DNA of 64,000 nucleotides from NCBI RefSeq assembly GCF_003058195.1, contig NZ_QBUH01000006.1, forward strand, positions 248,001 to 312,000, read 5' to 3'. A model generated the notes under the pieces. That model ran no database searches, was not told where the DNA came from, and saw only the letters and a program-made list of their open reading frames with translations. This stretch comes from Elizabethkingia sp. YR214 (GTDB taxonomy: Bacteria > Bacteroidota > Bacteroidia > Flavobacteriales > Weeksellaceae). The position numbers were made by a program, and so were the translations under genes. Position 1 is the first letter of the stretch, and each line of letters opens with the position of its first letter. Positions 45,620-55,082 of this stretch are shown in pieces.

Positions 45620-47560
45620 ATGAACCCAATAACTTCAAAATTCAACAAAGTACTAAATGCTTCTCCTGAATACAGACATGTGAACCATGAACCGGATTCC
45701 AGCAAAGAACAACAACGCAACACACCACAAAAGTCTATGCCTTTTTCTGATCAGATCGGAAATTATCAAAGAAATAAGGGTATCCCTGTTCAATCATATG
45801 ATGACAGTAAGATTTATATTATAGGAAGTGGTATCGCCGGGATGTCTGCAGCTTATTATTTTATACGCGATGGGCATGTTCCTGCAAAAAACATTACCTT
45901 CCTGGAACAATTGCATATTGATGGCGGTTCATTGGACGGTGCCGGAAACCCAACAGACGGTTATATTATCCGTGGAGGGCGTGAAATGGATATGACGTAC
46001 GAAAATCTTTGGGACATTTTCCAGGATATTCCAGCATTGGAAATGCCAGCTCCTTACAGCGTACTGGACGAATACAGATTAATAAACGATAACGACTCCA
46101 ACTATTCCAAAGCCCGGTTAATCAATAACAAAGGTGAAATAAAAGACTTTAGTAAGTTTGGACTGAACAAAATGGATCAGTTAGCTATTATAAGATTACT
46201 GCTAAAGAATAAAGAAGAACTGGACGATTTAACAATCGAAGATTATTTTAGTGAGTCCTTCCTGAAAAGCAATTTCTGGACTTTCTGGAGAACGATGTTT
46301 GCCTTTGAAAACTGGCATAGTTTACTGGAACTAAAGCTTTATATGCACCGATTCCTTCATGCTATAGACGGGCTAAACGATTTATCTTCACTGGTATTTC
46401 CTAAATACAACCAGTATGATACTTTTGTAACTCCTCTTCGTAAATTTCTTCAGGAAAAAGGTGTTAATATTCATTTGAACACCTTGGTAAAAGATCTGGA
46501 TATCCACATCAATACCGAAGGAAAAGTTGTAGAAGGAATTATCACCGAGCAAGACGGTAAGGAAGTCAAAATCCCTGTTGGTAAGAACGACTATGTAATT
46601 GTAACCACAGGCTCCATGACAGAAGATACCTTCTACGGAAATAATAAAACGGCCCCTATTATTGGTATAGACAATAATACAAGCGGACAAAGCGCCGGAT
46701 GGAAATTGTGGAAAAACCTGGCCGCAAAATCAGAAATTTTCGGTAAACCAGAGAAGTTCTGTAGCAATATAGAGAAGTCTGCATGGGAATCTGCAACGCT
46801 TACCTGTAAACCTTCAGCACTTATCGACAAACTGAAAGAATACTCTGTTAACGATCCTTATTCCGGAAAAACTGTTACCGGTGGGATTATTACGATTACA
46901 GATTCCAACTGGTTAATGAGCTTTACCTGCAACAGACAGCCACACTTCCCGGAACAACCGGATGATGTACTGGTACTTTGGGTTTATGCATTATTCATGG
47001 ACAAAGAAGGAAACTATATTAAAAAAGCAATGCCAGAATGTACCGGAGACGAAATCCTTGCTGAGTTATGTTACCATTTAGGAATTGAAGATCAGCTAGA
47101 AAATGTACAGGAAAATACAATTGTAAGAACTGCATTCATGCCTTATATAACTTCTATGTTTATGCCAAGAGCCAAAGGCGATCGTCCAAGGGTAGTTCCT
47201 GAAGGCTGTAAAAACCTGGGACTGGTAGGTCAGTTTGTAGAAACTAACAATGATGTAGTTTTCACTATGGAAAGCTCTGTAAGAACAGCAAGAATTGCCG
47301 TATACAAATTACTAAACCTCAACAAACAGGTTCCGGACATTAATCCGCTTCAGTACGACATCCGACATCTGCTGAAAGCTGCAAAAACACTGAATGATGA
47401 CAAACCATTTGTAGGTGAAGGCTTATTGAAAAAAGTCCTTAAAGGAACTTATTTCGAACATGTACTTCCGGCAGGTGCAGAAGAGGAAGAAGAACACGAA
47501 TCCTTTATTGCTGAACATGTAAACAAGTTCAGAGAATGGGTAAAAGGAATAAGAGGATAA
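45620..47560 (+). CDS. ohyA: Oleate hydratase (FAD-dependent)
   Basis: A 646-residue enzyme that adds water to the cis-9 double bond of oleic acid, giving 10-hydroxystearate. The FAD motif [15 protein letters not shown] is at residues 67-81. The two catalytic residues known from the Elizabethkingia meningoseptica enzyme are at exactly the same positions: E122 (RGGREMD) and Y241 ([11 protein letters not shown]). An acidic EEEEEHES stretch lies near the C-terminus. The FAD has a structural or priming role. The family protects against host or environmental unsaturated fatty acids. It leads a cluster with a dehydrogenase and a lipase-like hydrolase. Confidence 0.97.
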   Translation: MNPITSKFNKVLNASPEYRHVNHEPDSSKEQQRNTPQKSMPFSDQIGNYQRNKGIPVQSYDDSKIYIIGSGIAGMSAAYYFIRDGHVPAKNITFLEQLHIDGGSLDGAGNPTDGYIIRGGREMDMTYENLWDIFQDIPALEMPAPYSVLDEYRLINDNDSNYSKARLINNKGEIKDFSKFGLNKMDQLAIIRLLLKNKEELDDLTIEDYFSESFLKSNFWTFWRTMFAFENWHSLLELKLYMHRFLHAIDGLNDLSSLVFPKYNQYDTFVTPLRKFLQEKGVNIHLNTLVKDLDIHINTEGKVVEGIITEQDGKEVKIPVGKNDYVIVTTGSMTEDTFYGNNKTAPIIGIDNNTSGQSAGWKLWKNLAAKSEIFGKPEKFCSNIEKSAWESATLTCKPSALIDKLKEYSVNDPYSGKTVTGGIITITDSNWLMSFTCNRQPHFPEQPDDVLVLWVYALFMDKEGNYIKKAMPECTGDEILAELCYHLGIEDQLENVQENTIVRTAFMPYITSMFMPRAKGDRPRVVPEGCKNLGLVGQFVETNNDVVFTMESSVRTARIAVYKLLNLNKQVPDINPLQYDIRHLLKAAKTLNDDKPFVGEGLLKKVLKGTYFEHVLPAGAEEEEEHESFIAEHVNKFREWVKGIRG

Positions 47561-47568
47561 TAAATACT

Positions 47569-47604
47569 TTCAGAAGCGGTAATAGATTAACTACCGCTTC
47601 TGAA
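47569..47604 (+). terminator. Long hairpin after ohyA (terminator or attenuator)
   Basis: TTCAGAAGCGGTA (47569-47581) pairs perfectly with TACCGCTTCTGAA (47592-47604). Only TATTTG follows, so termination may be partial, allowing read-through into the dehydrogenase gene. Confidence 0.6.
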
Positions 47605-47641
47605 TATTTGCATTAAAAACCAATTATAAAAAACATTTAAT

Positions 47642-48538
47642 ATGAACTTTCAAAACATAACCGTAGCAGGAAGCGGTGTATTGGGCTATCAGATTGCTTT
47701 CCAAGCTGCATTTCACGGATTTAATGTAACCGTTTATGATATTAACGACGAAGTGCTGGAAAAAGCAAAAGCCAAATTCAGCATTCTGAGTGAAGCTTAT
47801 AAAACAGACCTGAAAGCAACACCGGAACAGTTAGATGCTGCTTTTAAAAACCTGCAGTATACAGCAAACCTGGCTGAAGCTGTGAAAAATGCTGATCTAT
47901 TAATTGAAGCTGTACCGGAGAGTCCGCAGATAAAGATAGGCTTCTACGAAAAGCTAAAAAGTATAGCTCCGGAGAAAACAATTTTCGCGACCAATTCTTC
48001 CACAATGTTACCAAGTCAGTTTGCTGAAAGCATCGGTCGCCCAGAGAAATTTCTGGCACTGCATTTTGCCAACGAAATCTGGAAACACAATACCGCCGAA
48101 ATTATGGGACACCCGAGTACAGATAAAAATGTATTCAACGATGTTGTTGCTTTCTCTAAAGCCATAGGCATGGTTGCGCTTCCGTTACAAAAAGAACAGC
48201 CCGGATACATTGTAAACTCCTTGCTCGTTCCTTTACTAAGTGCCGCAACTAATCTTCTTGTAAATGAAGTAGCTGATGCGGAAACAATAGACAAAACATG
48301 GATGGTAGCTACCGGAGCTCCGACAGGACCTTTCGGAATTCTGGATATTGTAGGAATTACTACAGCATACAACATCAACAAAATGGCAGCAGATGCTACA
48401 AATGACCCATTAAAAATAAAAACAGTGGAATATCTGAAAACAAACTTTATCGATAAAAATAAGCTTGGTGTTTCAACCGGTGAAGGTTTTTATACTTATC
48501 CGAATCCTGCTTATAAAAAAGATGATTTTTTAAAGTAA
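47642..48538 (+). CDS. 3-hydroxyacyl-CoA dehydrogenase-like protein
   Basis: A 298-residue NAD-dependent dehydrogenase. The Rossmann motif GSGVLG is at residues 10-15, with an Asp (VYDIND) favouring NAD; then come AVPESPQIKIGFY and TNSSTMLPSQ, as in 3-hydroxybutyryl-CoA dehydrogenases. The catalytic-His segment is altered: LHFANEIWKHNTAEIM replaces the usual HFFNP, so the Pro after Asn is lost. This could mean a changed substrate. It lies 81 bases after ohyA across a hairpin. An enzyme acting on hydroxy fatty acids, or their CoA esters, is suggested by position but unproven. Confidence 0.85.
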   Translation: MNFQNITVAGSGVLGYQIAFQAAFHGFNVTVYDINDEVLEKAKAKFSILSEAYKTDLKATPEQLDAAFKNLQYTANLAEAVKNADLLIEAVPESPQIKIGFYEKLKSIAPEKTIFATNSSTMLPSQFAESIGRPEKFLALHFANEIWKHNTAEIMGHPSTDKNVFNDVVAFSKAIGMVALPLQKEQPGYIVNSLLVPLLSAATNLLVNEVADAETIDKTWMVATGAPTGPFGILDIVGITTAYNINKMAADATNDPLKIKTVEYLKTNFIDKNKLGVSTGEGFYTYPNPAYKKDDFLK

Positions 48539-48576
48539 ATTAGCTTCAGAATATTTTATAACAGCTAATCCCTGAT

Positions 48577-49521
48577 ATGGTTATACAAACTTCAGATTAT
48601 ATTCAGCACAACGGAATATCACAATCAAAAGCTACGGAATCTTTCTATACATTGTTTCGTCCGGAAGGTGGAAATATAAAAGCAACACTCCTTATTTTGC
48701 ATGGCATGCAGGAGCACAGCGGACGTTATACTGAATTTGCTCAATATCTGGCTGAACAGGGATTAGCTGTTATTACTTACGATCATCTCGGGCATGGCAA
48801 AACAGCCAAAAACTGTGAAGATTTGGGCTTCTTCCAGATCAGCAATCCGGCACAGCAAGTGGTAAATGATGCTGAAAATATAGCCGATTATCTGGAGAAA
48901 TTATATCCCGACGTTCCACATTTTCTCTTAGGACATTCCATGGGATCTTTTATTGCACGCTGCTTATTGCAACAAGCATATTCCAGATTCAGCGGAGCCA
49001 TTATTGTAGGAACAGGAGGCAAAGTTACAGGTTCAAAATTTGGAAAGGCGATTTCCGCATTGTTAAATAAGATCATACCTCACTACCGCAGTAATTTTAT
49101 CAATACTTTTTTCAATAAACAAAATAACCTGTGTTTCAAAAATGAGCCCGCAGAAAACGGTACTAACTGGCTTAGTGTTGACAGAAACAACCGACAAGTG
49201 TTTTTACAGGATGAATTATGTGGTACTCCCTTCAGTATCAATGGATTTTACACGCTGTTATCGGTTAATGTAAAAGCCACAGACAGACACTGGGCGAGAA
49301 CTTTACCCCAAACATTCCCTATGCTATTCATTAGTGGCAGCGACGACCCTATCGGTAATTTCGGCAAGGGCATTCAGCAGACCGTTTCAGATTTAGAGCA
49401 AGATGGCTTTAAAGACATTAGCATGAAATTGTACACTGGAATGCGCCACGAAATACTTAATGAAACTGATAAACAGGATATCTATACAGACATTATCAAC
49501 TGGATTGGAAAATATCTTTAA
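48577..49521 (+). CDS. Alpha/beta hydrolase, monoacylglycerol-lipase-like
   Basis: A 314-residue serine hydrolase of the Hydrolase_4 group. LILHGMQEHSGRY forms the oxyanion loop, LGHSMGSFIAR holds nucleophile S121, SGSDDPIG the acid and MRHEILNE the His. Without a signal peptide it should be cytoplasmic. It is 38 bases after the dehydrogenase gene. Monoacylglycerol or lysophospholipid cleavage would release fatty acids for the upstream oleate hydratase, which fits one lipid-handling operon. It converges on the LytTR regulator gene with 3 bases between stops. Confidence 0.9.
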   Translation: MVIQTSDYIQHNGISQSKATESFYTLFRPEGGNIKATLLILHGMQEHSGRYTEFAQYLAEQGLAVITYDHLGHGKTAKNCEDLGFFQISNPAQQVVNDAENIADYLEKLYPDVPHFLLGHSMGSFIARCLLQQAYSRFSGAIIVGTGGKVTGSKFGKAISALLNKIIPHYRSNFINTFFNKQNNLCFKNEPAENGTNWLSVDRNNRQVFLQDELCGTPFSINGFYTLLSVNVKATDRHWARTLPQTFPMLFISGSDDPIGNFGKGIQQTVSDLEQDGFKDISMKLYTGMRHEILNETDKQDIYTDIINWIGKYL

Positions 49522-49524
49522 AAG

Positions 49525-50226
49525 TTATCCACGAAGTCCTTTTGAAAAAAAGTTCTGAATAAAATCGTCAAAAGCTTTTTTATAGCTCCTTCCTATCGGA
49601 ACAGATTGTACATCCAGTACAACCTCATCGGGACCAAATGCTGTAATATATTCTGAATTGATCATGAAAGACCGATGAATTCGGATAAAACCTCTATCTG
49701 ACAAGTACATTTCCATCTCCGTCATTGTACTCTTTGTAATAAACTCTGTTTTATTTTTCAGAACGACTTTGATATCGTTCCCCTGACTCTCCAGACAAAC
49801 TATATCTGCCAACACTACTTTTCTTTGCAAGCCTTCAGATTTCAGAATGATAAATTCTGCAGCTTCTTCTTTCTGATTATTTCTTAACACTCTTTCTACG
49901 GAACGAAAAAAGCGCTCAAAGGTTACGGGCTTCAGAAGATAATCCACAGCTTCCAACTCAAAGCCTTCTAATGCAAACTCACGATATGCCGTTGTAAAAA
50001 TTGTTTTAGGTCTTTGCGATAAGGATTTTAAAAATTCTATTCCATTCAGATCCGGCATATGAATATCCAGAAACATAAGATCAACCGTTTGGTTTTGCAG
50101 CAATCGATATGCTTCCATTGCATTCCTGGCAGTACCGACAACACATAGGTTTTCGATTTTGGAAATATGATTTTCCAAAAGTTTTATTGCCAAAGGCTCA
50201 TCATCTACAACAATACAATTAATCAT
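49525..50226 (-). CDS. LytTR-family response regulator
   Basis: A 233-residue response regulator. The receiver domain has the acidic pair in VVDDEPLAIKL and the phosphorylation site in LMFLDIHMPDLNGIEF. The C-terminal LytTR DNA-binding domain includes VCLESQGNDIKVVLKN and FIRIHRSFMIN. It overlaps the sensor kinase gene by 8 bases, so they form a coupled two-component operon. Targets are unknown. Confidence 0.95.
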   Translation of the reverse strand: MINCIVVDDEPLAIKLLENHISKIENLCVVGTARNAMEAYRLLQNQTVDLMFLDIHMPDLNGIEFLKSLSQRPKTIFTTAYREFALEGFELEAVDYLLKPVTFERFFRSVERVLRNNQKEEAAEFIILKSEGLQRKVVLADIVCLESQGNDIKVVLKNKTEFITKSTMTEMEMYLSDRGFIRIHRSFMINSEYITAFGPDEVVLDVQSVPIGRSYKKAFDDFIQNFFSKGLRG

Positions 50227-51280
50227 GAAAGGCCGGAGTAATCAGTTCTACAATAAATCTATTTTGTTTATGCAAAATACTAAATGTAAAATTATTTTTA
50301 TAATACAGCTTCAATTGTTCCTTTATATTATCCAGTCCTATCCCGCCAGCATTACTTTCAATATTTGGAGGACATGTATTTTCAACTCTCAAAACGGACT
50401 GTTCCGGAGTTGTTTTTATATCAATATAAATTTCTGCTCCTTCACTCATCTTGCCAGCTCCGTGTTTGAAAGCATTTTCTACAAGTGAAAGATAAATCAG
50501 GGGTGGAATAACATTCGGGCTATCCAGTTGTGTATGCAAATTCAGCTGAAGTCTTTCATCATAACGCAGTTTCTCCAGTTCGATATAGTTATTTACAATC
50601 GTCAGTTCATCGGAAACAGCGGCCATTTTATTCTGGCCTTTGTATAAAATATAATCCAGAATATCCGAAAGACGGCTAATGGATTCCGAAGTTTTCCCAG
50701 GATCTAACAATGACAATGAATAAATATTGTTCAGAGTATTAAACAGAAAATGGGGATTCAACCGGGATTTTAATGCCTGAAGCTCAAGTTCTGCTTTTTC
50801 CTTTAATAACTTTTCATGATTCTGCTTCTCATTCCGATACCTCAGCATAAACATGACGGAAATAAAAATAAAAGCTCCGGTAATAATAGGAAGTGTATAA
50901 TGGAAAAAAAGATATTTTAAATCTGTAAAAATACTAAGCAATGTATCCTGTGGATAGCTCACAAAGAAAGGCTCGGCTATATATACAATAAATAACCGAT
51001 TGATTACCGATATACCATATAATGACAATAACAGATATACTGAGAATTCAACATATCTTCTGTTGTCAAAATACTTCCGGACCAGAAAATAATAAATAAA
51101 ATTGGCACCTATAATCTGAAAAATCCAATGGCAGAAATCATAGATAATCATTTCACGGAAATCAGGATTCTCGTGCTCACCATAATTTCTGGCTGTAACA
51201 AGCAGAAATAAAGCAACCCAAAAGAATACCTGAAAATATAAAGATTGCCTGACAGGTTTTCCGGATAATATTTTTACCAT
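50219..51280 (-). CDS. Sensor histidine kinase of the LytS/YehU type
   Basis: A 353-residue membrane kinase with four N-terminal helices (FQVFFWVALFLLVTA, IFQIIGANFIYYFLV, FSVYLLLSLYGISVI and IITGAFIFISVMFML), then the His_kinase domain with the phospho-acceptor in LNPHFLFNTLNNIY and an ATPase end with NAFKHGAG. The ATG at 51280 starts MVKILSGKP; the frame open to 51313 uses a TTG and adds no recognisable sequence. It partners with the downstream LytTR regulator. There is no periplasmic sensor domain, so it probably senses membrane or intracellular cues. Confidence 0.93.
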   Translation of the reverse strand: MVKILSGKPVRQSLYFQVFFWVALFLLVTARNYGEHENPDFREMIIYDFCHWIFQIIGANFIYYFLVRKYFDNRRYVEFSVYLLLSLYGISVINRLFIVYIAEPFFVSYPQDTLLSIFTDLKYLFFHYTLPIITGAFIFISVMFMLRYRNEKQNHEKLLKEKAELELQALKSRLNPHFLFNTLNNIYSLSLLDPGKTSESISRLSDILDYILYKGQNKMAAVSDELTIVNNYIELEKLRYDERLQLNLHTQLDSPNVIPPLIYLSLVENAFKHGAGKMSEGAEIYIDIKTTPEQSVLRVENTCPPNIESNAGGIGLDNIKEQLKLYYKNNFTFSILHKQNRFIVELITPAFHD

Positions 51281-51462
51281 ACTCAAAATTAAAAATTCCA
51301 CCTCTACAACCAATACTGCTGTGATAAAATCTGAATAATTAAGGATAGACAGCGCAAATAAAATGTCAAACGATTTTTAAAGTTATCCACATTGGAATTA
51401 GTGCTGTCTGTCTGCATGGACAAAATTCTGTCTTCTATTTCTAAATCTTTGCTAAAAAAACA

Positions 51463-52569
51463 ATGAATACACCATCTGAAAGATTAAACGGACTAGATCA
51501 TCTGCGGGCATCAGCCATTATACTTGTGCTTATGTATCATTACCGGGCCTTTAGTCATCCTGCCTGGATAGACACTATTGGAAGATTTGGCTGGATTGGG
51601 GTCGATCTATTCTTTGTCCTTAGTGGTTTTCTTATATCCGGTCAGCTATTCGACAGCATAAAAAAATACAAAAGCATTCCTATCCGGTCATTTTTTATCA
51701 AACGTTTTTTCAGAATTATTCCGCCATATTTTTTCACACTGTTTCTTTATTTCTGCATCCCTTTTTTCAGAGAAAGAGAAGCATTATCACCTTTATGGAA
51801 GTTTGTTACTTTCACTCAGAATTATGGACTGGACGTTATTAACCATGGTACCTTTTCACATGCGTGGTCTTTGTGTATCGAAGAACAGTTTTATTTATTC
51901 CTGCCTTTCTCTCTTTTACTGTTAATAAAAACCAAGAAACTATCGTGGATAATGTGGCTTGCTCCGCTTCTGATCATTATTTCAATTATTCTTCGTTTTA
52001 TAGCATGGGATGAATACATTATTCCACATCTCAATTCTGATAAATTCTGGCTAGAGTGGTATATGAAAATTTATTATCCCACTTATACCCGACTGGACAG
52101 CTTGGCAATAGGTGTACTTATTGGTTATTTTTATCATCATTCAACTACATTCAAAAGATTTATCCATTCAAACGGAAACATTCTTTTCTTTAGCGGGGTC
52201 ATTATTCTCGGCCTCTCACTTTGGCTTTGCAATGATCAGACTTCCATGCATGCTTCCATTTTTGGTTTTACAGCTGTAGCTATTAGTTTTGGTATCATTC
52301 TACTATCAGCAATTTCGGAATCTTCGTTTCTTTACCGTTCTCATTCATGGATTACAGTTCAGCTTGCCAGCCTGTCTTATGCTGTTTATCTTTCTCATAA
52401 AGGGATTATTCATATCATTCAAAATCTCACTGAAAGCTCTATAATCCCTACCTCCGGAATATTGATGCTTTTCATTTGTCTGGCAGGTTGTATCCTGACC
52501 GGACTTCTTTATCGCTATGTTATTGAAAGGCCTACATCCCGGATTAAAAATAAAATTCTGGGTAAATAA
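51463..52569 (+). CDS. OafA/YrhL-family membrane acyltransferase
   Basis: A 368-residue polytopic acyltransferase (acyltransferase_3 family) that would O-acylate sugars or peptidoglycan at the membrane. The N-terminal motif LNGLDHLRASAIILVLMYHY holds the catalytic His region, followed by GVDLFFVLSGFLISGQL and IKRFFRIIPPYFF. About ten helices are present. There is no C-terminal SGNH domain. It is divergent from the kinase gene and 48 bases before the ECF sigma gene, but a link to either is unclear. Confidence 0.9.
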   Translation: MNTPSERLNGLDHLRASAIILVLMYHYRAFSHPAWIDTIGRFGWIGVDLFFVLSGFLISGQLFDSIKKYKSIPIRSFFIKRFFRIIPPYFFTLFLYFCIPFFREREALSPLWKFVTFTQNYGLDVINHGTFSHAWSLCIEEQFYLFLPFSLLLLIKTKKLSWIMWLAPLLIIISIILRFIAWDEYIIPHLNSDKFWLEWYMKIYYPTYTRLDSLAIGVLIGYFYHHSTTFKRFIHSNGNILFFSGVIILGLSLWLCNDQTSMHASIFGFTAVAISFGIILLSAISESSFLYRSHSWITVQLASLSYAVYLSHKGIIHIIQNLTESSIIPTSGILMLFICLAGCILTGLLYRYVIERPTSRIKNKILGK

Positions 52570-52616
52570 TAGTATGCTCCGTTCTAATTTCACTAATTTA
52601 GAACCCGATAATTTCA

Positions 52617-53171
52617 ATGCACACGACAAAAAAACTGGAAGAATGGATCGATATGTATGGTCAGAAGCTTTTTGACCGTGCTTTCTATTTATTGTCCAAT
52701 CGGGAAGATGCCGAAGATGCAGTTCAGGAAGTTTATGTCGCAGCCTATTCAGCGATGGATGGTTTTCAGGAAAAAAGTGCTCCGCTTACATGGCTTATGG
52801 GAATTTTACACCATAAAATCACAGACCTCTACAGGAAGAAGTATAAAGGAAATCCACAGGTAAGCTTTGATCATTTTTTTGACAATCATGAATTCTGGAA
52901 AGATCCCGACGGTGTTCTCCTGCAATGGGATATGAATGAAACTTCACTGTTGGATAATGAAGCCTTTAATGCCTATCTGAAAAAATGTCTGGAAGAATTG
53001 CCAGACAGATGGCTTACATTGGTAAAGCTTACTTATCTACAGGAAAAAAAATCAACAGAAATTTGTCAGGAAACCAATGTTTCTCCGACTAATTATTGGA
53101 AAATATTACAACGCAGCCGACTCCAGCTTCGGGAGTGTTTACAATTTAACTGGTTCGGAAAAGGAAAATGA
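52617..53171 (+). CDS. ECF RNA polymerase sigma factor
   Basis: A 184-residue ECF sigma factor. Region 2 is visible as YLLSNREDAEDAVQEVYVAAY and WLMGILHHKITDLYRKK; region 4 as LPDRWLTLVKLTYLQEKK followed by the helix-turn-helix STEICQETNVSPTNYW. Its stop overlaps the next gene's start (ATGA, 53168-53171), the typical sigma/anti-sigma coupling. It should direct transcription of its own operon, which carries oxidant-repair genes. Confidence 0.93.
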   Translation: MHTTKKLEEWIDMYGQKLFDRAFYLLSNREDAEDAVQEVYVAAYSAMDGFQEKSAPLTWLMGILHHKITDLYRKKYKGNPQVSFDHFFDNHEFWKDPDGVLLQWDMNETSLLDNEAFNAYLKKCLEELPDRWLTLVKLTYLQEKKSTEICQETNVSPTNYWKILQRSRLQLRECLQFNWFGKGK

Positions 53172-53449
53172 GCACCTTAAAGAAAATATTACATGTTCTG
53201 ATACTGCCCTGCAGTAAAGCAACTTTTTTAATTGAAAAAAGGATGCATTCGCCATTGACTTTTTCTGAAAAAACTCAGTTGAATGCTCATTTATTTTTAT
53301 GCAAATGGTGTATGGTTTATGAGAAAAAAGCACAGTTTCTTCATGTGGCACTCCGCAATATGATCAGAAAAAAAGAATCTGAAGCAGAAATTTATACCAT
53401 TGACAATAAACAACTTAAAGAAGAAGTACTAAAAAAAATAAAAAAATAA
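53168..53449 (+). CDS. Zinc-finger anti-sigma factor
   Basis: A 93-residue protein with the ZAS signature HLFLCKWC (HxxxCxxC). No membrane segment is present, so it is a soluble anti-sigma, and the zinc site could be the redox switch releasing the sigma factor when oxidised. It is translationally coupled to the ECF sigma gene by a 4-base overlap. Short, basic, Lys-rich tail. Confidence 0.85.
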   Translation: MSTLKKILHVLILPCSKATFLIEKRMHSPLTFSEKTQLNAHLFLCKWCMVYEKKAQFLHVALRNMIRKKESEAEIYTIDNKQLKEEVLKKIKK

Positions 53450-53529
53450 TTACTTTCTGCTGTCAGGATTTTGTTTTTCTGCCGACTATAGTTCCAAAAG
53501 GAATATAAACCGCAAAAAACACAACGAAT

Positions 53530-53985
53530 ATGCTGACCAAAGTACCTTCTTCACCTAACCGCAATTTTTTAACTGGTTATTACATCTCACTCTACGGAGT
53601 AGCACTTGTCTTATTATGGATAGGAATTTTCAAATTCACTCCTACTGAAGCCGCTGCTATAAAACCATTAGTAGAGAATCATCCGTTAATGGGATGGCTA
53701 TACCATATATTCAGCATTCGGGGAGTTTCCAACCTCATCGGTATTGTCGAAATTCTGACAGCGCTGGCAATTCTATTTGCTCCTTACAGACATTTTTTCA
53801 GATTAATTGCTTCTGCAGGAATACTGATCACGTTCATTACCACCCTTAGCTTTCTGTTTACAACTCCGGGAACGTGGAGGATTGTAGACGGAATTCCGGT
53901 AACTGACTTTTTTATCCTGAAAGACCTTGTTTCTCTAGGATTCGGACTTATGATTTTACAATTCCCAATATACACATCAAAATGA
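53530..53985 (+). CDS. DUF417/YkgB-family membrane protein (RclC-like)
   Basis: A 151-residue inner-membrane protein with about four helices. The family signature shows as [20 protein letters not shown] and NHPLMGWLY, with [18 protein letters not shown] in the middle. E. coli RclC, required for survival of reactive chlorine, belongs to this family. Its stop overlaps the msrAB start by 4 bases (ATGA), tying it to methionine sulfoxide repair. Confidence 0.9.
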   Translation: MLTKVPSSPNRNFLTGYYISLYGVALVLLWIGIFKFTPTEAAAIKPLVENHPLMGWLYHIFSIRGVSNLIGIVEILTALAILFAPYRHFFRLIASAGILITFITTLSFLFTTPGTWRIVDGIPVTDFFILKDLVSLGFGLMILQFPIYTSK

Positions 53986-55058
53986 AAAAAATAGCAATAG
54001 GTTTCCTGATCCTTATAACAGGATTTATATTACTCATCAGCTGGAAACAGGACAAACCAGCTCTAAAAGCTAAAACAACAGTTGATCCCAAAATGCCCTC
54101 GGCTGACATTTATTTTGCCGGAGGTTGCTTCTGGGGAACCGAACATTTCTTTAAACAGGTAAGAGGTGTAACAGCTACTGAAACAGGCTACGCCAATGGA
54201 AACATAAATAATCCCAATTATAAAACAGTTTCGTCGGATGACACCGGATTTGCAGAAACAGTAAAGGTAACCTACAACCCGGATATTATCAGTCTGGATC
54301 TGTTAATAGAATTATACTTCAAAACAATAGACCCTACCAGTATGAATAAGCAGGGAAATGATATGGGTACACGTTACAGAACGGGAATCTATTACAACAA
54401 TAAAAATGACTTATCCACAATACAGTCTGATGTTAATAAATTATCAAAAGCCTATAAAAAACCTGTTGTTGTAGAAGTAAAGCCACTGAAAAATTTCTAT
54501 AAAGCGGAAGATTACCATCAGGATTATCTGGGGAAAAATCCCGGCGGCTATTGCCATATAGAGCCCGGATTATTTGAATTGGCACGAAAAGCCAATCCTC
54601 CTCATAGCTATCAGAAGCCGGATGACAAAACACTACGCAATAAGCTAACGGCCGAGCAATATGAAGTAACCCAGCACAATGCAACAGAGCGGGCATTCAA
54701 AAACCAGTACTGGAATGAGTTCCGGGAAGGAATTTATGTAGACATTACCACCGGAGAACCTTTGTTTGTTTCCACAGACAAATATGAATCCGGTTGTGGC
54801 TGGCCAAGTTTTTCGCGCCCCATTAGTGAGGCTCTTGTTCAGGAAAAAACAGATAATTCTCATGGAATGGAACGTACTGAGGTAAGAAGCAAAACCGGAA
54901 ATGCACACTTAGGCCACGTCTTCAATGATGGTCCTCAGGACAAAGGCGGCCTAAGATACTGCATCAACAGTGCATCATTAAAATTTGTTCCGAAAAGTGA
55001 AATGGAAAAACAAGGGTATGGAAAATACCTTTCATTAATAAAACCAATAAAAAAATAA
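53982..55058 (+). CDS. msrAB: Bifunctional peptide methionine sulfoxide reductase MsrAB
   Basis: A 358-residue fusion repairing both stereoisomers of methionine sulfoxide. An N-terminal membrane anchor or signal ([16 protein letters not shown]) directs it outside the cytoplasm. The MsrA domain has the catalytic C49 in [11 protein letters not shown], with [12 protein letters not shown] later. The MsrB domain shows [12 protein letters not shown] and the catalytic C327 in [11 protein letters not shown]. The CxxC zinc pairs of many MsrB proteins are absent, and the Cys in SGCGWP may be the resolving one. It is in the ECF sigma operon, consistent with repair of oxidised envelope proteins. Confidence 0.96.
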   Translation: MKKIAIGFLILITGFILLISWKQDKPALKAKTTVDPKMPSADIYFAGGCFWGTEHFFKQVRGVTATETGYANGNINNPNYKTVSSDDTGFAETVKVTYNPDIISLDLLIELYFKTIDPTSMNKQGNDMGTRYRTGIYYNNKNDLSTIQSDVNKLSKAYKKPVVVEVKPLKNFYKAEDYHQDYLGKNPGGYCHIEPGLFELARKANPPHSYQKPDDKTLRNKLTAEQYEVTQHNATERAFKNQYWNEFREGIYVDITTGEPLFVSTDKYESGCGWPSFSRPISEALVQEKTDNSHGMERTEVRSKTGNAHLGHVFNDGPQDKGGLRYCINSASLKFVPKSEMEKQGYGKYLSLIKPIKK

Positions 55059-55082
55059 GCACAAACCAAAAACAACACTGCT

